64,000 bases of DNA from Criblamydia sequanensis CRIB-18. Its GTDB lineage: Bacteria; Chlamydiota; Chlamydiia; Chlamydiales; Criblamydiaceae. Shown piece after piece: positions 27,151 through 34,035 of the stretch. Below the pieces are notes generated by a model. It made no database searches and was not told where the DNA came from. It saw only the letters and a list, made by a program, of their open reading frames with translations. The stretch's first letter is position 1. The number at the start of each line of letters is the position of its first letter. The position numbers were made by a program, and so were the translations under genes. The stretch is taken from contig NZ_CCEJ010000013.1 in the NCBI RefSeq assembly GCF_000750955.1, forward strand, positions 1 through 64,000, given 5' to 3'.

Positions 27151-27177
27151 GCTTTCCCAGGGAAAAATTGCTCTATT

Positions 27178-27215
27178 ATCAAGACTCTAAGAAGTTTTCC
27201 TTTTAGAGTCTTGAT
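27178..27215 (+). terminator. Hairpin after the third F-box gene
   Basis: ATCAAGACTCTAA at 27178-27190 pairs exactly with 27203-27215 (13 bp, 12-base loop). It lies 28 bases past the stop. A T-rich stretch follows only at 27230. It is a probable terminator. Confidence 0.55.
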
Positions 27216-27380
27216 GTGTCCAAAAGAAAAATTTTTTCAGAACAATCACATTTATAGTCTTGGTTTCCCATTAGATATTCATTTTCTTAACAAAACCTTT
27301 ACACATAATCATTTTTATTAAAACCGATTATTTGTTACTATCTTACTTTTTTAATTTAAAAATTTAAAATTAGGATAATT

Positions 27381-28412
27381 ATGCCATCCATTACAGTAAT
27401 AAATAATATCACTGACGTTAGTCATTTGAGAGACGCTGTTTCGTGTAAAAGTTTGGGAAGTCTAGTTGATGCCAAGGGGAACGCCCTAAAAGCCGACCAT
27501 AAAGGAAATCAATATCGAATCGTCGCCAAAAAGGAAAGATCGACGACTTTCTTTGAGAAAATGCTTATTGCCTTAGCGTTGCTTTCTTCTCTTGGGCTTG
27601 CTCTCATTCATAAGTCTTTTCGAAAGCTTATGGGAAGCCAAAAAGTCGTTAATCACTACGCCATCCGAGAGCTTTCAGATAAGCCGGATAATACCGGGTC
27701 TATGAAATTAATGGGTCATCTACCTCAAGAAATTCTTTATAAAATTTTGGGCTATTTTGACCGCCCAAATTTGCAAGCCTGCTCTAGAGTTTGCAAAGAT
27801 TGGCATGACACAGCCTATGATGCGACTCTTCTTCAAGATTTAGGAGTTGCCCCTAAAAACCTCTATGAATCTAAGAATTGGAATGAGGATTTTGGGCTAG
27901 AGGTTGATGCCACCCCACGATTAACAAACGAGCTAATACGAGAACTTAATAAAGTCTGCCCATTTTCAGGAGACGGAAGGAAAGTTTACGAAACGCATAC
28001 TATTTATCTTGTTCCTAAAACTAACGGTCAGTCTCTTCCCTTCTATGAAGCACAAAAGCTTGCAAGATCAAAAAGCTTTCCTTTTCTTAGAGCCAATCCA
28101 AAAAATCCTGCCGGCGCATGTAGTAGCCAATGGATCCTAATGTATAACGGCATAGCTCCTGTATCCATAGGAAAATCCGATCCGCTAAAAGTAGAGCTTA
28201 TTTTTAATGATAAAACTTTGACAGATCTTGGTTATGAAGTTCCTGATGTTATAGAGGTCTATCTTGCATCTCTTGCTGGATATGCAAAGTCCGGAACCTA
28301 TCCTTTTGAGAAAGGCGCTATTGCTTGCTGCAACGACGGTGTTATTTCCTACGCTGAAAGTATCCATGACCCAATTACTGACCAATTCAGACCCGCTGTC
28401 AAACGCTTCTAA
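27381..28412 (+). CDS. Membrane-anchored F-box protein
   Basis: 343 residues. A hydrophobic segment at about 61-77 (MLIALALLSSLGLALIH), flanked by basic residues, comes before an F-box at about 111-152 (GHLPQEILYKILGYFDRP, NLQACSRVCKDWHDTA). This F-box is closer to the eukaryotic consensus than those of the upstream genes and lacks their shared module, so it is not a recent copy. The C-terminal 190 residues (YETHTIYLVPKTNGQSLPFY, FPFLRANPKNPAGA, WILMYNGIAPVSIGKSDP) form a domain I do not recognise; it may recognise the substrate. The start has AGGAT 5 bases upstream. An effector in a host-facing membrane is plausible but inferred. Confidence 0.78.
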   Translation: MPSITVINNITDVSHLRDAVSCKSLGSLVDAKGNALKADHKGNQYRIVAKKERSTTFFEKMLIALALLSSLGLALIHKSFRKLMGSQKVVNHYAIRELSDKPDNTGSMKLMGHLPQEILYKILGYFDRPNLQACSRVCKDWHDTAYDATLLQDLGVAPKNLYESKNWNEDFGLEVDATPRLTNELIRELNKVCPFSGDGRKVYETHTIYLVPKTNGQSLPFYEAQKLARSKSFPFLRANPKNPAGACSSQWILMYNGIAPVSIGKSDPLKVELIFNDKTLTDLGYEVPDVIEVYLASLAGYAKSGTYPFEKGAIACCNDGVISYAESIHDPITDQFRPAVKRF

Positions 28413-28421
28413 AAAACTTTA

Positions 28422-28448
28422 GGCATGAGAGGAAAACCCTTTCATGCC
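28422..28448 (+). terminator. Hairpin after the membrane F-box gene
   Basis: GGCATGAGAGG at 28422-28432 pairs with CCTTTCATGCC at 28438-28448 (one G-T pair, 5-base loop), 10 bases after the stop. No T tract follows. It is a probable terminator or 3' stabilising stem. Confidence 0.5.
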
Positions 28449-28590
28449 CATACCAAATCTTAACACAATCTTGTAATGTTTATTATTAAGACATGGTAAA
28501 CGTGTTAAACTAAAATTTACAATTGTTAAATTAATAATTTAACTAAAAACCTTTATAATAAAAGGTATAATAGTTAAATATTGGTAAATT

Positions 28591-30606
28591 ATGGAAACTT
28601 TTGATCCTTCCGGAATAAAAGCCTCCGCCCCTAGAGAAGAAAACGAACCTCTCCTTAAGGAAAATGAACCTCTCCTTCAAGAATTACCTAAAACTCCCCT
28701 TCAAACTGCGTCATTAAAAGTGGCCTCTTTCTTTAAAGAACAAAAAGCGCGCCTTTCTACTAAAGCTTCTGAAAGTTTTGCTTGGGGTTTGAGATATTTA
28801 AGCCTTTATAAAAGAGAAGAAGGGCGAATTGAAAAAATCGCTAAAAGCGGAAAAGATGCCGAAGCTAGAAAGTCAGTTGAACAAATTGGCTTAAAAGGTC
28901 TTGCTGAGCCTGCAAATGACGAACAGAAAGAAAAAGAAGCTCTTAAAGGCAAACTTATTGAAAAATCTTTTCTTCTAGATGAGGATCATTTCTTTGGCAC
29001 TGAATCTATTGTCAGACAATCTCCCATTCCTCTTATTATAAACAGTCATGAAGCAACACTTGCTCACTTGTCAGATGAGATAGCTCATGGACGCCTATCA
29101 TCCAATGATGAAAAAGTTCAATCTTTGATAGCCTATCACAGTAAGGCTCTTGCTAATGCTAAAGAGCTTGTAGAAGTTGGGATAGATTGGAGCAGCTCTA
29201 ATTACTTTCGCGATCTTTTAGCTGCCCATCCCGATAAAAGCTATGAAGAAGTCATGGACCTTTACCTTTCAACCCCCATCAATTTACGTTTTCATAGCTA
29301 TGATGATGAAAGTTCTAATCGGACCGGTTTTTTTAGGATCGGGGTCATCACTGATTTATCAAACGGTTGGACTAATTTAGAAGAGTTAAAAGAGTTTAAA
29401 GAGGGAAAAAAAACGGAGGAATTAAACGCTCGTATCGCTGATTTAGCCATTAGAAAACAACCTTTAAACGAAAAGTTAGCAAAATTAGAAAAAAGTTATG
29501 AGAAGCTTTTAGATCGTCAGAAAGAAGCTTTGAAAGAATATGAATCCCTAACTGAAGGCAAAAAACAGGAAAAGCTTGGGGAAAAAATCATTTCCCTTCA
29601 GAAAAATATACACCGGGCCGGATTATCTATAAAAGTTCTAAAGCATCAAATAGGCTCTCTTGATTATGCTCAAAAAGAGCTTAGCAATATCCCGAAGACC
29701 CTGGAAAAACGAAGGAATATTCTTCAAGACCAGTTTCTCATCCTTTTATCAAGTCAAATTAAAGAGCACCGCCACACCATAAGTTCTCTTAATACCGGAG
29801 ATCCCTTTTTATTCGCTCACTTAAGTCTTTTAAATAAGGATTTGAAAATTCATGACAAAAGCGGATGGATGCACGATGAAGAAAATGAAATGCTTGACAT
29901 GCAAGCCATCTTCCAAGAGTTCAAGGGTAAAACCATCCACTTTGAAGATATTAATGGTCCCTTTATTGATAAGGAAGGGAATATCCATTTACCGAAAACG
30001 TTATTAGATTCAAAAAAAGCGCCTGCATCCCTTCAATTAAACCCGGCCTTTTTTAATGTTAGCGTTCAAAGATCCGTGATTAATAATCCTCTTCAAAGAA
30101 AGATTAACGATCAAGGATTGAAAGACCTCGAAGCACACTTTAAAATGATGCAAAAAAAACCTGAAAACTATTTTAAGCATTTAGAGACAATAAAAACGGT
30201 TTTATCAAGGAAGAAGCTTCGACATCAGGATGCGGGAGAAATCACATTTAACCTGCTAAAAATCAACAACATCCTTTCTCTAAACTGCTTAAGCGCCAAA
30301 GACAGGACGGGGCTTGTTGCGGCAACTGTGATCCATGATTTATTATCAGAGCGTGTGAATGAATCAAAATCGCTTTCTCCCAAGATAAAGAAACGCTTTC
30401 TAAAAAAAGAAGCCCAGGAAATGGTTGCGAAAGATAGCCCGAGTGTCCAAGCGGTCGAAGATAATACAGGGGATACTGTGTTAAAATGCTGTTTACTCTT
30501 TTTTCCGAAAGTAACTCTGCCAAATCGCGCCCTCTACAGCTTAAAACAAGGCATTGTGGCTATATCCGGAAAGAAAAAAGCGCCTCACATTACAGTTAAA
30601 CACTAA
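28591..30606 (+). CDS. SopB/IpgD-like phosphoinositide phosphatase, putative effector
   Basis: 671 residues. A CX5R phosphatase loop reads NCLSAKDRTGL with Cys566 and Arg572, nearly the NCKSGKDRTG of Salmonella SopB and Shigella IpgD and NCKSAKDRT of host inositol-polyphosphate 4-phosphatases. About 75 residues upstream, PAFFNVSVQRSV (485-496) sits where SopB has its FNFGVNE motif, and about 60 residues downstream EDNTGDTVLK resembles the NTG...K stretch of SopB. The N-terminal 450 residues contain helical and coiled-coil stretches (about 260-380). There is no signal peptide, which fits type III secretion. It may strip phosphates from host membrane inositol lipids. Family is fairly likely, activity inferred. 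The stop overlaps the convergent DCC gene by 4 bases. Confidence 0.65.
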   Translation: METFDPSGIKASAPREENEPLLKENEPLLQELPKTPLQTASLKVASFFKEQKARLSTKASESFAWGLRYLSLYKREEGRIEKIAKSGKDAEARKSVEQIGLKGLAEPANDEQKEKEALKGKLIEKSFLLDEDHFFGTESIVRQSPIPLIINSHEATLAHLSDEIAHGRLSSNDEKVQSLIAYHSKALANAKELVEVGIDWSSSNYFRDLLAAHPDKSYEEVMDLYLSTPINLRFHSYDDESSNRTGFFRIGVITDLSNGWTNLEELKEFKEGKKTEELNARIADLAIRKQPLNEKLAKLEKSYEKLLDRQKEALKEYESLTEGKKQEKLGEKIISLQKNIHRAGLSIKVLKHQIGSLDYAQKELSNIPKTLEKRRNILQDQFLILLSSQIKEHRHTISSLNTGDPFLFAHLSLLNKDLKIHDKSGWMHDEENEMLDMQAIFQEFKGKTIHFEDINGPFIDKEGNIHLPKTLLDSKKAPASLQLNPAFFNVSVQRSVINNPLQRKINDQGLKDLEAHFKMMQKKPENYFKHLETIKTVLSRKKLRHQDAGEITFNLLKINNILSLNCLSAKDRTGLVAATVIHDLLSERVNESKSLSPKIKKRFLKKEAQEMVAKDSPSVQAVEDNTGDTVLKCCLLFFPKVTLPNRALYSLKQGIVAISGKKKAPHITVKH

Positions 30607-31025
30607 TCTAAGAATCTATCGCGATCTTTGAGATTTGGAATTACACAAGCGGTTGGTTTAAAGATTTTTTTTCTGTGTTTAGCAATGAATCGATAACCGA
30701 AATTATAGAGCCAGGCAGGCAAGAAATAAAAAACCCCAAGAGCTTTATAACCCCCTCCAAGCAACCAAAAAATACGAAAGACAGCTTTTCCAAAAAGATA
30801 AACTTTTGGATTCTCCCCTTGATAATCTTCGATTAGAATAATACTGTCGGCTTGCTTTACCTCGTCCGGAAGATCTTGTAGAGCCAAGGCTGCATGTTTT
30901 CCTTGCAGGGGAGCAAAGATAAAAACCCTTTTTTTATCGGCTTTCAAGAGAAACTGAACGACCTGATCGCAAAAACCGCACTCGCCATCATAAAAAACAA
31001 GATGTTTCATGGGACTGTCTGCCAT
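30603..31025 (-). CDS. DCC-family (DUF393) thiol-disulfide oxidoreductase-like protein
   Basis: 140 residues. The family signature is FYDGECGFCDQVVQFLLKAD with a C16-x-x-C19 pair, followed by FIFAPLQGKHA and DSIILIEDYQG. The DCC family is thioredoxin-like in fold by prediction; its substrate is unknown. It lies 14 bases downstream of dnaG and is probably cotranscribed. Its last codons overlap the end of the convergent phosphatase gene. Confidence 0.85.
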   Translation of the reverse strand: MADSPMKHLVFYDGECGFCDQVVQFLLKADKKRVFIFAPLQGKHAALALQDLPDEVKQADSIILIEDYQGENPKVYLFGKAVFRIFWLLGGGYKALGVFYFLPAWLYNFGYRFIAKHRKKIFKPTACVIPNLKDRDRFLD

Positions 31026-31039
31026 AACTTATAAACCTT

Positions 31040-32824
31040 TTATCCAAGGGTCAAATTTAATTGCGGCGGGGTTTTTCTTAAGTCATCAAATTCTTTCGCT
31101 AAAGAAAAAGCTTCTTCTTCTGTTAAAAGCCCGCTCTGTATCTTTATTTTAATCGCTTCTCTTTTTTCCATCCAATTTCGAAGCATGATTTTAGACATCG
31201 TCTCTTTAAAGTGCTCCTCAGCTTTTGAGCGGTCAACCTTTTTTTCAAGTATTTCTTGAAGAAGCCTTTGGTGATCTTCTGTTTCTTCATTGGCAATCGC
31301 TTCGATCCAATCAAAATGAGTACCGTTAAAATGGGCAGCAAGGATTTCTTGATAAAGCGCTTTGCAAATCTCGGTGTGAAAGTAATCCGGTAAAATATTA
31401 TTCTTAGCCCAACTCATAAACCGCTTTTTTTCACTGCTTGCTAAAATCAGCCATCTTAAGAAATCCGATTCGAGGATTTTATGGGGGTCAAGAGGCTTAT
31501 AGGATGTGAAAGCTTCCCTTTTAATAAATTCAGGGGGTTTTATCGACATCGCTGAAAGAAGCGTGCTCTCGGGCAAATTTGCTAGCTTAGCAAGTTTTTT
31601 TAAACTCTCATGAACTAAGACCTCGCTCTTCCATTCCCTGACTTGCCCTCTAATTTCTGAGATGACTTGCGTTTTAATAGCCGGGGAATTCATATCTCTT
31701 AACGCCGAGCGATAATGGAAAAGAAATTCTATATACTCACTGGCCCCTTTCAAAAGCTCTTCAAAAGCTTCAAACCCTTTATTTTTTAAAAAGCTGTCGG
31801 GATCTTCTTTTTCAGGTAAAGCAACAACCCTTGCTTCCACTCCTTCTTTTAAGAAAAGCTCTCCAATTTTACAGGCCGCTTCCTTTCCGGCTTTGTCCCC
31901 ATCTAAAACAAGATAGGCAGTTTGAACCCCAAGCCGCAAAAGCTCTTCAAGATGCCCTTCTCCAAAGGCTGTGCCTTGTGCTGCAACAGTCAAGTCAAAG
32001 CCTCCTTCAATAAGCCTTAAAGCATCGATTTGCCCTTCGACTATAATCACACGCCTTTCCTTAGCTATTCGCTTTCTTGAATAATTTAAGCCGAAAAGGG
32101 TCCTTGATTTTTTAAAAACAGGGGTTTCCCTCGTGTTTACATACTTCCCTCCAAAAACGCTTTCTTTAATTTTACGGGCGGAAAAACCAATGATGGCACC
32201 CGATGCATGATGGATTGGGAATGTGATTCTCTCATTAAAGAATTCGCGAAGCTTCCCCTCATCTGTCTTGGTTAAAAGACCGCTTTCAACGAGGATATCA
32301 TCACTAAAGTTATTCTCGTGCATGAATTTTCTGAATAACCCCATAGCTTTTGGAGCCAAGCCGAGCCGAAAGCGCTTAATGAACTCAAGGGTCAATCCCC
32401 TTGTAATAAGATAGGAAAGAGCTTCTCTTCCCTCTTCTGTCCTTAAGAGGAAAAACTGAAAAAAAAGAGAGGCTTTATCAAGGGCTGCTTTTATGAGGGG
32501 TACTTGATCATTTTTTTCAAGCTCAAGAGAGAGCTCAAGGGGCACAGAAAACCTTTCAGCAAGGGTTTCAACGGCTTCTTTAAAAGTCATCCCCTCTCGG
32601 GTAATCAGATAGTGGATGGCATCGCCATGAGCGCCGCAACCAAAGCAATGGTAGTGGCGGTCCCCTTTTTGAACAATGAAAGAAGGCGTTTTTTCATCAT
32701 GAAAAGGACAAAGGCCCTTATAAGAAGCCCCCGATCTTTTAAGCTCCATTCGAGCCGACAGAAAATCTACAAGGTCTACTCTTTGTCTTAAGGTATCCAA
32801 ACTCTCTTTTGTAAAAACGACCAT
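31040..32824 (-). CDS. dnaG: DNA primase
   Basis: DnaG makes RNA primers for DNA replication at the fork with DnaB. The N-terminal zinc ribbon is seen as CPFHDEKTPSF and HCFGCGAHGDA (C39, H42, C60, C63). The catalytic core has ERITFPIHHASGAIIGFSAR, the TOPRIM domain with VIIVEGQIDALRL and LVLDGDKAGKEA, and a helical C-terminal DnaB-interaction part. Length 594 residues, normal. Only 81 bases separate it from the upstream DJ-1 gene, and a 21-base direct repeat (32834-32854) lies just before its ATG. Confidence 0.96.
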   Translation of the reverse strand: MVVFTKESLDTLRQRVDLVDFLSARMELKRSGASYKGLCPFHDEKTPSFIVQKGDRHYHCFGCGAHGDAIHYLITREGMTFKEAVETLAERFSVPLELSLELEKNDQVPLIKAALDKASLFFQFFLLRTEEGREALSYLITRGLTLEFIKRFRLGLAPKAMGLFRKFMHENNFSDDILVESGLLTKTDEGKLREFFNERITFPIHHASGAIIGFSARKIKESVFGGKYVNTRETPVFKKSRTLFGLNYSRKRIAKERRVIIVEGQIDALRLIEGGFDLTVAAQGTAFGEGHLEELLRLGVQTAYLVLDGDKAGKEAACKIGELFLKEGVEARVVALPEKEDPDSFLKNKGFEAFEELLKGASEYIEFLFHYRSALRDMNSPAIKTQVISEIRGQVREWKSEVLVHESLKKLAKLANLPESTLLSAMSIKPPEFIKREAFTSYKPLDPHKILESDFLRWLILASSEKKRFMSWAKNNILPDYFHTEICKALYQEILAAHFNGTHFDWIEAIANEETEDHQRLLQEILEKKVDRSKAEEHFKETMSKIMLRNWMEKREAIKIKIQSGLLTEEEAFSLAKEFDDLRKTPPQLNLTLG

Positions 32825-32833
32825 GACGTTTCT

Positions 32834-32854
32834 TTAAACCCAAGTTTTAAGTCT
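32834..32854. repeat. 21-bp direct repeat, copy 1
   Basis: An exact 21-base match to 33966-33986, containing AAACCCAAGTTTTAAGTC. It lies 10 bases upstream of the dnaG start codon. The two copies are in the same orientation and bracket the DJ-1 and Cys-rich genes. Confidence 0.7.
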
Positions 32855-32905
32855 ATCACCAAGAGAATTTTTTAACTTATCTTGCGAAGCTTTTAAGTTC
32901 ATATT

Positions 32906-33454
32906 TTAGGTAAGAGCATACTGGCTTTTCTTATTTTTTTGCAGAAATTTAATGATTGCAGGGCAAAATTGAGGTAAGTCATTGGGGTCTCGACTTGAAA
33001 TAAAATTTTGATCGACAACTACAGGTTCATCCACCCAATTTGCCCCGGCATTAATCAAATCGTCTTTGATTGCATTTACGGAAGTGCACCTGACTCCATT
33101 GATGACTTTTGCTGAAATGGGCACCCAGCCGGCATGGCAAATAAAGGCAATAAGCTTTCCCTGGTCGTAAAACTTTTTTGTAATTTCAAGAACTTTTTTA
33201 TCCACCCGAAGCTTATCCGGAGCATAGCCTCCCGGGATTATTAACGCTTGAAACTGATCGACATTAACCTCATTAAAGCCAAGATCCGACTTTACCGGAA
33301 CGCCGTGTTTGCCGGTATAGACAGTTTTTGAAGCCGGACCTGCCACAAGAACTTCGGCTCCGGCTTCTTTTAAACGAATTTTTGGATAATGAAGTTCCAT
33401 ATCTTCAAAAGTATCTGCTGCAAAGATAAGAATTCGATTCCCTGAAAGTTCCAT
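32906..33454 (-). CDS. DJ-1/PfpI family protein
   Basis: 182 residues of the class-I glutamine-amidotransferase-like fold. Seen: ILIFAADTFEDMELHYP with the family Glu, AEVLVAGPASKTVYTGKHG, ALIIPGGYAPDKLR and the nucleophile elbow FICHAGWV (C106, H107). Members act as glyoxalase/deglycase, chaperone or protease-like proteins; the exact activity cannot be read here. A strong ribosome site (GGGAGG) lies 8 bases before the ATG. The next gene upstream is the Cys-rich secreted protein, 26 bases away. Confidence 0.88.
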   Translation of the reverse strand: MELSGNRILIFAADTFEDMELHYPKIRLKEAGAEVLVAGPASKTVYTGKHGVPVKSDLGFNEVNVDQFQALIIPGGYAPDKLRVDKKVLEITKKFYDQGKLIAFICHAGWVPISAKVINGVRCTSVNAIKDDLINAGANWVDEPVVVDQNFISSRDPNDLPQFCPAIIKFLQKNKKSQYALT

Positions 33455-33480
33455 AAAAAAGCCTCCCTGCTTAATTTTAT

Positions 33481-33783
33481 TTATTTTACCCGGTAGTAGG
33501 GTTTTGTTAAGGCATCGACAAAGTCATCGTCTCTTCTTCCTGCCCAATCGACTTCATCATCATCATCGGGAAGCGCAAATACGCGGCTATTTACGAAAAC
33601 CGAGCAGCAAGGATAATAGTAGCGATGCTTATAGGCTCCGTAGGGGATGCCCTTTCTGTAATAGTTTTGGGTGCATGAACAACATCTTCCGGCATCGCAG
33701 CTTGTTCTTTCATAGGAGTTGGCTTGTATTGAAGATAATAATAGAAAAACAAAAGTTGAAAAAAAGGCTATTCCTTTAACCAT
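33481..33783 (-). CDS. Small Cys-rich secreted protein
   Basis: 100 residues with a clear Sec signal peptide (about 1-22, VKGIAFFSTFVFLLLSSIQA). The mature part has six cysteines in a tight pattern (CDAGRCCSC, then PCC), a Tyr-rich stretch (KHRYYYP) and an acidic DDDDE segment. It is not a family I recognise. Cys-rich exported proteins in chlamydiae often build the disulfide-linked outer envelope, so this may be a small envelope protein; that is inference. The start has GAGAGGGA just upstream. Confidence 0.7.
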   Translation of the reverse strand: MVKGIAFFSTFVFLLLSSIQANSYERTSCDAGRCCSCTQNYYRKGIPYGAYKHRYYYPCCSVFVNSRVFALPDDDDEVDWAGRRDDDFVDALTKPYYRVK

Positions 33784-33965
33784 AAATCCCTCTCTATAGA
33801 TGAGTTACACCCTACGAACCTTAGAATAAGGGGTAAAAAGCATAACCATGTCTAAATTTTATAATTAAAAATTTTTTGATAAACCGCAAGTCGACTTAAG
33901 AATTTTTTGGATATTATTCCACAGGCCATGCTAGTTTTATACCCATGAAACTTCAAAAATTTAAC

Positions 33966-33986
33966 TTAAACCCAAGTTTTAAGTCT
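33966..33986. repeat. 21-bp direct repeat, copy 2
   Basis: The partner of 32834-32854. It lies in the 252-base divergent gap between the Cys-rich gene and recD2, 49 bases before the recD2 ATG. The rest of the gap holds a hairpin at 33999-34019 and no gene. Confidence 0.7.
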
Positions 33987-33998
33987 TTTAAAACAAGG

Positions 33999-34019
33999 AA
34001 CGAATGAATCTCATTCGTT
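33999..34019 (+). promoter_or_regulatory. 9-bp hairpin just upstream of recD2
   Basis: AACGAATGA at 33999-34007 pairs exactly with TCATTCGTT at 34011-34019 around a 3-base loop. It ends 16 bases before the ATG. There is no clear ribosome site between, so it may affect initiation or act as an operator dyad. Confidence 0.35.
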
Positions 34020-34035
34020 ATCATGTATCTACTTT

